Below, in pieces: positions 6,705-13,314 of a DNA stretch of 14,230 nt. Source of the DNA: Chloroflexota bacterium (GTDB lineage: Bacteria; Chloroflexota; Dehalococcoidia; SZUA-161); NCBI GenBank assembly GCA_030668425.1, contig DAOUTY010000019.1, positions 1 to 14,230 on the forward strand. Direction: 5' to 3'. The notes beneath the pieces are model-generated. The model was not told the DNA's origin and did no database searches. It was given only the letters and a program-made list of their open reading frames with translations. Positions within the stretch are counted from its first letter, which is position 1; every line of letters begins with the position of its first letter. The translations under genes were made by a program, and so were the position numbers.

Positions 6705-6773
6705 AACAAAATCGAGGCGAAGCCGTTCCCGGAGCCAGAAGTGGCTAATGCAAGTGAGCCCTAGGGAAATGAT

Positions 6774-7538
6774 TTAAATCGCCTCAAAACCGAGAGAGCC
6801 CGCAATCTCGATGACCTGTCCTGTGACATAATATGACTCAGTGGACGAAAGGAATACAATAATGGGCACCACGTCCTCCGGTTCGCCCATGCGCTGAAGT
6901 GTATTCCTCTTGGCAATCCTCTGGTATGTTTCTTCTCTCAACTTCTCTGGCATGGAATCGGTCAAACCTGTCCTGGCGGCGGGACATAAAACATTGACAC
7001 ATATCCCGTATCGTGCTAATTCCCTTGAGTTAGATTTCGTTAAACCAATAATCCCTGCTTTGGCCGCACTGTAGTTTGCCTGGCCAATGCCACCGTAAAT
7101 GCCCGCCGGGGAAGATATATTGATGATACGTCCCTTAATGTTGTTTTCAATCATGTGCCTGACAGCTGCCTGGCTATTCAGGAAGGCCCCCTTTAAGTGT
7201 ACTTCAAGAACTGTGTCCCATTGCTCTTCTGTCATCTTCACCATCATGGCAGGCCTGACAACGCCAGCATTGTTGATTAACACATCCACCTTGCCGAATT
7301 CCTTAACCGCAGTGCTAACCAGCTTCTCCGCCGTTTCTGTTGTTCCTACCGCCCCAATGCATGCGGCTGCCTTTCCCCCTTCCTCTTTAATCTCCTCCAC
7401 TGCTTGGTTAGCCATTTCCGGAACTACGTCGTTTACCACGACACAAGCGCCCTCACCAGCTACACCTTTAGCATAGGCTTTACCCAAACCACCACCTGCG
7501 CCAGTGACTATCACCACTTCACCATCTAATCTTTTCAT
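6774..7538 (-). CDS. Short-chain dehydrogenase/reductase, 3-oxoacyl reductase/3-hydroxyacyl-CoA dehydrogenase-like
   Basis: A 254-residue classical SDR of usual size. It has the Rossmann NAD(P)-binding motif TGAGGGLG (12-19), NNAG (near 90), catalytic Ser in NISSPAGIYG and the YSAAK catalytic Tyr/Lys pair. These residues support oxidation or reduction of a hydroxyl/keto group, and in this neighbourhood a 3-hydroxyacyl-CoA is the most plausible substrate. It is last in the eight-gene minus-strand run, 57 bases after the DUF362 gene. ATG at 7538 follows AGGAGGT (7549-7555, complement) at a 10-base spacing. Cofactor choice and substrate are not decided by the sequence; a FabG role in fatty-acid synthesis is possible but less likely away from other fab genes. 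Confidence 0.88.
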   Translation of the reverse strand: MKRLDGEVVIVTGAGGGLGKAYAKGVAGEGACVVVNDVVPEMANQAVEEIKEEGGKAAACIGAVGTTETAEKLVSTAVKEFGKVDVLINNAGVVRPAMMVKMTEEQWDTVLEVHLKGAFLNSQAAVRHMIENNIKGRIINISSPAGIYGGIGQANYSAAKAGIIGLTKSNSRELARYGICVNVLCPAARTGLTDSMPEKLREETYQRIAKRNTLQRMGEPEDVVPIIVFLSSTESYYVTGQVIEIAGSLGFEAI

Positions 7539-7595
7539 CTCGAATCGTACCTCCTGATGAATTCAATTCTGCCTTCATAAAAGCGGTATCTGTAT

Positions 7596-8924
7596 TTACT
7601 CGATTCTATAGAATGACTCGTCGAATTCCGGCTTGTCTTTATACCTTTTCCCATGCAAGAGCTCCGGGCTTTTATCCATCCAATCCAAAAAGCCGTCTGC
7701 AAGCTCGATCCCCACTTCTTTGCATGCTGTAACGAAATCGTCCTTTCTTGGTGGACATCCTCTGACTTCAACCCCATGATTTATCGCTGGGTGACCGCTG
7801 TTCGATTTCACCTGGCACTGACCTACAAGCATGGTATGCTTGTGCCCGGGAGCAGGTTCTTGCATCCTCCCATACAGTATTTCAACATCATCAAATGTTC
7901 TATCTTCATTCTTCGCTGTCAAGATTCCCTGGATAATGTAGTGTATGAAATCCGCCCCGTATGTGCAAAGCGAATCATCCATTGCCAGAAACCGGATACC
8001 CTTTACGCCCGCGTTTGCAAAATACGTCGGCATACCACCGGATTCATTCTGTCCCAATTCCCACTTGTGTGGTCTGATCACGTTGGTTATGTCAATCTCT
8101 CCTTTGATATTCACATCGGTCAGATCAGGGCTCCGACCATGAGCTTCAGCAGAAAAAGCAATATGGGGAACATCTTTCGGTTCGATGCCCAGCACCGTCG
8201 CCCCTACCTTGTCGGCTGAAATAAGATCTTTAGAAGCAATAATAACATTTGCCCTGTGCGCTTTACCGGTTATCATAGGACCCAGTTCCAGGCTATATAT
8301 ACCGTCTATTACAGTAAGAGAGGTTGGAACCAAATCAGGCAGTTTTGACAGGTAATAATGTAGACTGATACCCTTGTCTGGATTATGAAATAGCTTCCTG
8401 GATGCGATATTGAGTAATCCTTTTAGATTTTTTATTCCCAGAGAAACCACAGTCTGCGTATGGGTTTTCAATACCGGCATATCTATGACGTAGTCGGCTT
8501 CAAGGATGTCACTGCTAACCGATACTTTCTTGTCATCTACAGGAATTTTGGTAAAAGAACCTTTCATTACATCGATGATTTTGACACCGTAACGGTCCTT
8601 CAGCAGATCAAGCCCCAGGCCTCTGCAAGCCATCTCCAGTATCGATGGTTTGAGGTTCTGTCCTGACCATACCATCCCTTCAACAATACTAATGTCAGTA
8701 ACCCCATGCTCCATCAATAGTCTGACCATGTCTTCAATCAGGCGTGAAGTTGTTAGAACACCATACTTGGGGAAGTTAACGCCTTCATACCACGATACAA
8801 TGTTAGGTTTGATGCAAACCTTGGAACCGGAGCGAATATCTCCAATCGCTCCGCACAGCTCCACAGCCTGCTTTAACGACTCATAAGGTCGGCTGTACTT
8901 TACTACCGCAACGTCATACATCAT
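7596..8924 (-). CDS. DUF362 domain protein with a cysteine-containing C-terminus
   Basis: This 442-residue protein matches the DUF362 family: CIKPNIVSW near residues 37-45, VIDMPVLKTHTQT (147-158) and GIKNLKGLL (163-171). The biochemical role of the family is poorly defined; many members carry Fe-S clusters. No ferredoxin CxxCxxC motif is visible here, but the C-terminal third contains Cys320, Cys370, Cys390 and Cys401. Cys390 sits in RGCPPR, reminiscent of the GCPP cluster-binding motif of NuoB-type subunits. Metal or cluster binding is an inference. No signal peptide or membrane helix is apparent. ATG at 8924 or the next codon at 8921 follows GAGGAAC. It lies inside the minus-strand acyl-CoA run, but 201 bases after the DUF35 gene, so it may form a subunit with the SDR gene downstream. 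Confidence 0.78.
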   Translation of the reverse strand: MMYDVAVVKYSRPYESLKQAVELCGAIGDIRSGSKVCIKPNIVSWYEGVNFPKYGVLTTSRLIEDMVRLLMEHGVTDISIVEGMVWSGQNLKPSILEMACRGLGLDLLKDRYGVKIIDVMKGSFTKIPVDDKKVSVSSDILEADYVIDMPVLKTHTQTVVSLGIKNLKGLLNIASRKLFHNPDKGISLHYYLSKLPDLVPTSLTVIDGIYSLELGPMITGKAHRANVIIASKDLISADKVGATVLGIEPKDVPHIAFSAEAHGRSPDLTDVNIKGEIDITNVIRPHKWELGQNESGGMPTYFANAGVKGIRFLAMDDSLCTYGADFIHYIIQGILTAKNEDRTFDDVEILYGRMQEPAPGHKHTMLVGQCQVKSNSGHPAINHGVEVRGCPPRKDDFVTACKEVGIELADGFLDWMDKSPELLHGKRYKDKPEFDESFYRIE

Positions 8925-9006
8925 CGTTCCTCAGAATCGCTTTCTACCAAATCATTGTTGCAGAAATGGACTCTCGCTATGCCCGATCAAGACTTTCCTC
9001 CCTGTC

Positions 9007-9026
9007 ATTCCCGTGTAGACGGGAAT
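9007..9026. repeat. REP-like CATTCCCG hairpin
   Basis: ATTCCCGT (9007-9014) and ACGGGAAT (9019-9026) form an 8-bp stem around GTAG, within the context GTCATTCCCG...CGGGAATCCAC. This matches a hairpin motif that I recall being dispersed in intergenic regions of many environmental bacterial genomes. Only one copy lies in the window, so dispersal cannot be shown here. Confidence 0.5.
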
Positions 9027-9055
9027 CCACACCCACTACCGTTTGGTACTTATTG

Positions 9056-9087
9056 GGGTAGCTTGGCCGACGTCGGCCAAGCTACCC
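9056..9087. repeat. Perfect 32-bp palindrome between the DUF35 and DUF362 genes
   Basis: GGGTAGCTTGGCCGAC (9056-9071) is followed without a loop by its exact reverse complement (9072-9087). It lies 38 bases downstream of the DUF35 stop on the minus strand. No T-run follows on either strand, so a standard intrinsic terminator is not clear. An mRNA-stabilising or partial-termination hairpin, or a dimeric protein site, would fit. Confidence 0.6.
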
Positions 9088-9125
9088 TATATTCTGGTTA
9101 TATGTCATCGTAATCGTGAATTGGG

Positions 9126-9554
9126 CTACTTAGTCGGCTTCCACCTGGGGAGTGTCACTTCGGGAGTCACATCGTCGAAGACCACCTCAACCGGCATGCC
9201 GGCAGAGATGTCCTCGTTTTTACAATTAACAATATTGCCGCACATACGAATCGTCTTAGGTGTATTCAATTCCACATATGCGACCGCGTAAGGGACATCA
9301 CGTGAAAAGGCACGATGAGGGGAATAGTGTACAATTATCCAGCTATAGATCACACCTCTACCTTCCACAGCCACCCACTCATAATCCCTGCTCTGGCATA
9401 TGTAGCACATTGAATCGGGTGGGAACCGGTGGGTTCCACACCCTTTGCACTGTTGAACAAGGAGCTTATGTTCCTTGCAGCCATCCCAAAACATCTGCGA
9501 ATCGGGATCTGGTTGAGGTAAGGGTTTCTCATAGATGGAAGTGTTCATTCGCAT
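9126..9554 (-). CDS. DUF35 zinc-ribbon/OB-fold protein, partner of the thiolase-fold aldolase-like protein
   Basis: A 142-residue stand-alone DUF35 (ChsH2/BbsA-like) protein. The N-terminal helix FWDGCKEHKLLVQQC is followed by a zinc ribbon (Cys36, Cys39, Cys50, Cys53) and an OB-fold beta region with the usual GRGVIYSWIIVH start near residue 66. In this family the protein binds a thiolase-fold partner and is needed for its activity or CoA-substrate binding (Ltp2 with ChsH2-DUF35, BbsB with BbsA). The gene begins exactly after the stop of the thiolase-like gene, ATG at 9554 with AAGGAG overlapping that stop, which supports a two-subunit complex; ATG at 9548 is an alternative start. It is about the same size as other free-standing DUF35 partners. 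Confidence 0.85.
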   Translation of the reverse strand: MRMNTSIYEKPLPQPDPDSQMFWDGCKEHKLLVQQCKGCGTHRFPPDSMCYICQSRDYEWVAVEGRGVIYSWIIVHYSPHRAFSRDVPYAVAYVELNTPKTIRMCGNIVNCKNEDISAGMPVEVVFDDVTPEVTLPRWKPTK

Positions 9555-10727
9555 TCATCTCCTTAGTATCACGGCGTTAGCTACAGGCCCGCAATAGCCG
9601 GTAACAAGAGCGATTTCAGCATCTTTGATCTGGCGGGCGCCTGCATCTCCCCGTAATTGGCTCGCCCCTTCAAGCACATGATTGAATCCGTGAATATACC
9701 CTTCAGAAAGAAGCCCTCCGTGCGTGTTCATCGGCAGATGGCCATCCCGTCTAACGGCCCCGGATTCAACAAAGGCTCCCCCCTCCCCCTTCTCGCAGAA
9801 ACCAAAATCCTCAAGCTGCACTATAGGCTCTATTGTGAAACAGTCGTATAGCTCAGCCACATCAACGTCTTTTGAGGTAATACCTGCTTTTCCATAAAGC
9901 TCAGATGCCATTGTCCTGGCATATGTTTCCGATAATTCATCCCATTCAGGCCAAAAAGCGGTTGTTTTTCCGAAAAATTCGCCCGACTGCCAGCCAGCGC
10001 CATGGGTGCCGGACATCAAATAAACAGGTGAGTGTCTTAGATCCTTTGCCCTGTCCGCTGAAGTAATCAACACTGCACAGGCCCCGTCAGTCTCCTGGCA
10101 ACAATCGTATAGACGCAAGGGATCAACAATCATCTTGGAATTCTGGTGATCCTCAATACTTAAGGGGGAACGTACCACTGCCCTTTCGTTTAGAATAGCG
10201 TTCTCCCGGCACGTTAACGCTACAGCCCCCATCTGATGGCTCGTGGTACCATACTTTATCATGTGTCTCCTGGCGACCATTGCCACAGCCTGGGGAAAGG
10301 TAGTCAACCCATAGGGGACACAGTATTGCTCTATTCCGGTTGTGTTAAGGCTCATTCCGGCACCGCCCAAGCGTGTGCCGGTACGGCCATTCATAGCCCT
10401 GAAGACAAGGACAGTATCAGCCAATCCGCCGATAATAGCACAAGCAGCCGTCAATAGTGTCGAAGTGGCTCCATTTGCCCCCGCAAAGTACTCTATGTTC
10501 CATCTCAGCTCTGGCAGGCCCAAACCCGTCGCCACAACATAGGGGCTAACTGAATCTCCGATATTATATGTTGCAATACCGTCAACGTCTTTCACTGTCA
10601 GCCCTGCGTCATCAATTGCATTCTTACAGGATTCGAGCGCTAAGTTCTTAACGCTCACTCCCGAATTCGTGCTGAATCTCGTCCACCCAAGCCCGACAAT
10701 TGCAACCTTGTCTTTCAGGTTATTCAC
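9555..10727 (-). CDS. SCP2-thiolase-fold protein lacking the Cys nucleophile, Ltp2 aldolase-like
   Basis: A 390-residue thiolase-fold protein of the SCP2 group. By alignment with the intact thiolase at 5422-6615, the nucleophilic Cys position falls on Ala84 in YFAGANGATST. The HDCF loop reads YDCF with Tyr294, and the GHPxGxSG loop reads GGLLSEGYIHG with Tyr344. From memory, the steroid side-chain aldolase Ltp2 uses two tyrosines at these positions and works as a complex with a DUF35 partner, just as a DUF35 gene follows here directly. A retro-aldol cleavage of a 3-hydroxyacyl-CoA is therefore more likely than thiolysis. GTG at 10727 starts the conserved VAIVGLGWTRFS region, with AGGAG 10 bases upstream. 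BbsB-type thiolases are another DUF35-dependent possibility. Substrate is unknown. Confidence 0.85.
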   Translation of the reverse strand: MNNLKDKVAIVGLGWTRFSTNSGVSVKNLALESCKNAIDDAGLTVKDVDGIATYNIGDSVSPYVVATGLGLPELRWNIEYFAGANGATSTLLTAACAIIGGLADTVLVFRAMNGRTGTRLGGAGMSLNTTGIEQYCVPYGLTTFPQAVAMVARRHMIKYGTTSHQMGAVALTCRENAILNERAVVRSPLSIEDHQNSKMIVDPLRLYDCCQETDGACAVLITSADRAKDLRHSPVYLMSGTHGAGWQSGEFFGKTTAFWPEWDELSETYARTMASELYGKAGITSKDVDVAELYDCFTIEPIVQLEDFGFCEKGEGGAFVESGAVRRDGHLPMNTHGGLLSEGYIHGFNHVLEGASQLRGDAGARQIKDAEIALVTGYCGPVANAVILRR

Positions 10728-10805
10728 CCCTTAGAATCTCCTCTCTCCTGTCACTCATTGTACTGACCATGCTGTCACCAAGACCCACCGCTAGAGCGAG
10801 TGATC

Positions 10806-11594
10806 TCACCTTCCCTTCCACACAGGTTTTCTTTTTTCCGAAAAGGCAGCCCAACCTTCTTTCACGTCCTCTCCCGTTTCTAACAGGTGCATTGTGGCCA
10901 GGAACCCCGTCTCCACAGCGCTATCCAGGTCCATTTCAAGCGTCTTATTAACCAGGTCTTTTGTCACCTTCAGAAGCAAAGGACTCTTGTCAGTCAATCT
11001 CCCTACCAACTCATTCGTCGCTTCCTCCAGCGAGTCAGCAGGGACCGCCCTGTTCACCAGGCCGATCCTTTCCGCCTCCTTACCCGTTATCCATCCCCCC
11101 GTGAGGAGAAGCTCTTTTCCTTTCTTAACGCCTATTATCCTGGGCAGCATCGGCACAGAGCAAAAACCGCCCATCAGTCCATAGTTAATGTGCTGGTCGC
11201 CAATCCTGGCATCCTCGGCGGCAACTGCAAGGTCGCAAAGCTGAATCAGTTCAATACCTCCAGCCAACGCCAGTCCGTTCACCATAGCTACTGTGGGTTT
11301 AGTACACTTGTACAGGACAGCAAACGCTTCCTTAATGACCTCAAGCCATCGGCCAATCTTCTGAGGATCCCCGCCAAGGCTCTTCTGCTCTGCCAGATCT
11401 CCACCCGCACAGAATGCTCGACCTGCACCGGTAATAACTACAGCCCTTACTGCGTCGTCAGATTCACTCTCCCGTATCGCTGATTGCATTTCCAGCATCA
11501 GTCCTGAGCTCAGTGCATTCAGCACGTCAGGACGGTTAAGGGTAATCTTTGCATACCCCTCTTTTTTCTCAAGAATAATGTACTCGAATTCCAT
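10806..11594 (-). CDS. Enoyl-CoA hydratase/isomerase family protein (crotonase) in the mutase operon
   Basis: A 262-residue crotonase. It has NRPDVLNAL (20-28), the oxyanion segment CAGGDL (62-67) and GLALAGGIELIQLCD. Glu115 (GGIEL) matches the first catalytic Glu of enoyl-CoA hydratase. The second catalytic position reads His135 in IGDQHINYG instead of Glu, a variant found in a subset of hydratases acting on unusual CoA esters. Its place between acyl-CoA dehydrogenase and the aldolase-like gene fits hydration of the dehydrogenase product. ATG at 11594 is chosen because conserved sequence begins immediately (FEYIILEKKEG) and GGAGG lies 11 bases upstream; an in-frame start at 11645 would add 17 unconserved residues. 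It differs in its active site from the crotonase at 2973-3749, so the two are not redundant copies. Confidence 0.88.
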   Translation of the reverse strand: MEFEYIILEKKEGYAKITLNRPDVLNALSSGLMLEMQSAIRESESDDAVRAVVITGAGRAFCAGGDLAEQKSLGGDPQKIGRWLEVIKEAFAVLYKCTKPTVAMVNGLALAGGIELIQLCDLAVAAEDARIGDQHINYGLMGGFCSVPMLPRIIGVKKGKELLLTGGWITGKEAERIGLVNRAVPADSLEEATNELVGRLTDKSPLLLKVTKDLVNKTLEMDLDSAVETGFLATMHLLETGEDVKEGWAAFSEKRKPVWKGR

Positions 11595-11691
11595 AGCCAG
11601 CCTGTCCTCCCACTCCTTAGAATTCTGTGCCAGCCCGCAAGTCACACCATCGACTCATTAGCGACAATATAATGGGGTGATCTTTCATCCT

Positions 11692-12855
11692 CTATGCTAA
11701 AAGATTTCTCGCAATCATCATCTGTTGAATCTGGGATGTACCGCCGCCTATTTGCAGTAATTTGGCATCCCTCATATAACGCTCAACGGGATAATCTTTG
11801 ATATAACCGTATCCGCCGTGAATCTGAACAGCATCCGATGTTACCTTAAGAACCATATCCCCTGTGTAGTATTTCACAACTGAAGTGGGTAATGACGGGA
11901 ATTTTCTCTTATCATCACTGTTTTTAAGAAAATCCCAGATCGCGTAATAGAGCATACTTTTCCCCGTTTGCACTCCTGTAGCCATGTTCGCTAAAAGGGA
12001 TTGAACCATCTGGAATTCGGCAATCGGTTTTCCAAAAGCATATCTTTCTTTTGCGTATTTAACTGATTCCTCTAATGCCGCCTGCGCAATACCCAGGTTT
12101 ATGCTGGCGCAGAAAATCCTCTCCAGTTCAATTCCAGTAAGAGATTGAAGGACACCTCTATCCTCTTGCCCGATAACGTTTTCAGACGGGACGCGGCAAT
12201 CATCGTAGAACACTTCAGATGTCGGAGAGGCGCGGAATCCCATCTTGTCCAATTCGTTCCCGATAGAAACCCCTTCGCCCGGCTCCACCAGGAACGCCCA
12301 GGTTTTGCCGGTCGTCTTATCCTTGGCAAGTGTGAAAAATAAATTAGCTACAGGCGCATTTGTAATAAATTGCTTGGCACCGTTTATGATGTATTCATCT
12401 CCGTTACGAACAAAGCTGGTCTTAATACCGGCTACGTCAGACCCTGCATCCGGTTCGGTTACACAAAAGCATGGAATCATATCCCCTTTTACCCCAGGTA
12501 GCAAATACTTCCTCTTCTGCTCCTCTGTCCCGAACTTGCTTATGATCGCGCCTCCGACAACAATCATCGGTAAATAAGAAAGGGCAATCCCTGAGCTCGC
12601 TTTGGCCAGCTCCTCATGGATTATGGAACAGGCGAGGACGTCAAATCCCTCTCCTACGCCGCCGTATTCCTCCGGCACCATTACACCGAAAAAGCCCAGA
12701 TCAGCGATTTTCTTGTAGATCTGCAAAAACTCATCCTTCAGAAATGTAGGGGACCTGTCGAACTTCTCAGCTAAAGGCTTGACTTCCTCTCTGGCAAACC
12801 TCCTTACTGTCTCAAGCAGGATTCTATGCTCTTCCGGTAATTCAAAATCAATCAC
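11692..12855 (-). CDS. Acyl-CoA dehydrogenase (FAD-dependent), IVD-like active site
   Basis: A 387-residue acyl-CoA dehydrogenase of typical length. It oxidises acyl-CoA to 2-enoyl-CoA with electrons passed to electron-transfer flavoprotein. Signature motifs are CVTEPDAGSD (131-140), the FAD region RYAFGKPIAEFQ (271-282) and QIHGGYGYIKDYPVERYMRDAK (starting at 344). The usual C-terminal catalytic Glu (IYEGT) is replaced: the segment reads QIGGGTSQ with Gly371. Glu245 in GIELERI corresponds to the catalytic Glu254 of isovaleryl-CoA dehydrogenase, so the enzyme should be active through that base, suggesting a branched substrate. GTG at 12855 is preferred because GGAGG lies 5 bases upstream and the family start follows (IDFELPEEHR); a TTG at 12894 would overlap the preceding gene and add 13 residues. 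Confidence 0.9.
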   Translation of the reverse strand: MIDFELPEEHRILLETVRRFAREEVKPLAEKFDRSPTFLKDEFLQIYKKIADLGFFGVMVPEEYGGVGEGFDVLACSIIHEELAKASSGIALSYLPMIVVGGAIISKFGTEEQKRKYLLPGVKGDMIPCFCVTEPDAGSDVAGIKTSFVRNGDEYIINGAKQFITNAPVANLFFTLAKDKTTGKTWAFLVEPGEGVSIGNELDKMGFRASPTSEVFYDDCRVPSENVIGQEDRGVLQSLTGIELERIFCASINLGIAQAALEESVKYAKERYAFGKPIAEFQMVQSLLANMATGVQTGKSMLYYAIWDFLKNSDDKRKFPSLPTSVVKYYTGDMVLKVTSDAVQIHGGYGYIKDYPVERYMRDAKLLQIGGGTSQIQQMMIARNLLA

Positions 12856-12890
12856 TTTTTCCTCCGCATCATTTGACTGCTTGATATCAT

Positions 12891-13304
12891 TCAAGCTGAT
12901 GGCTTTTTTGAGACTGATCGTTCGATGATATCAATAATATCGGCGGGGTTCGAGCCGGGGCCAAACACACCGGCAACCCCAGCCTTCTTTAATTCCGGGA
13001 CAATGTCATCCGGCACTATACCCCCAACTATCACTACTTTATCTACGACACCTTGTTCTCGAAGTAAGTCCATTACCTTTGGAACAACAGACAATGGTGT
13101 ACCCGTCGAGAAACTAATCCCAATTACATCTACATCTTCCTGCAAAGCAGCATATGCAATTTCATCGGGCAATCCATACCTTATGAAAATCACCTCTTGC
13201 CCAGCCTCCATGAGTTTCCTGGCAATATACCTTATCCCTCTATCATGAGCATCTATTTGCGATTTCGCCAGTAGTATCCTCTTTTTCCGTTCTGTATCAG
13301 CCAT
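12891..13304 (-). CDS. B12-binding small subunit of an acyl-CoA mutase
   Basis: A 137-residue cobalamin-binding domain protein, the free-standing C-terminal part of methylmalonyl-CoA-mutase-type enzymes. The cobalamin signature DAHDRG (18-23) supplies His20 as the lower axial cobalt ligand; GISFSTG (62-68) and VIVGGIVPDDI (91-101) complete the nucleotide-loop binding region. Split large/small subunit architecture is typical of many anaerobes and archaea and of isobutyryl- and 2-hydroxyisobutyryl-CoA mutases. ATG at 13304 is chosen with AAGGAG at a 6-base spacing overlapping the TAA of the large-subunit gene; an upstream in-frame start at 13337 would run into that gene. The 10-base gap indicates translational coupling. 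The sequence cannot tell which isomerisation the complex performs. Confidence 0.9.
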   Translation of the reverse strand: MADTERKKRILLAKSQIDAHDRGIRYIARKLMEAGQEVIFIRYGLPDEIAYAALQEDVDVIGISFSTGTPLSVVPKVMDLLREQGVVDKVVIVGGIVPDDIVPELKKAGVAGVFGPGSNPADIIDIIERSVSKKPSA

Positions 13305-13314
13305 TTCCAGCTCC

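Noticed and set aside
7653..8219. A 188-codon + strand frame inside the DUF362 gene
   Set aside because: Antisense shadow of a protein with clear DUF362 motifs; its translation shows no recognisable domain.
9056..9087. Intrinsic terminator call for the 32-bp palindrome
   Set aside because: No T-tract follows on either strand, so it is listed as a palindromic repeat with unknown role.
9555..10727. Annotation as a functional acetyl-CoA acetyltransferase
   Set aside because: The nucleophilic Cys is Ala84 and the GHP loop is replaced by a Tyr-containing loop, so thiolysis by the usual mechanism is not supported.
10887..11483. A 198-codon + strand frame inside the crotonase gene
   Set aside because: Antisense shadow of a well-conserved crotonase; no supporting motif.
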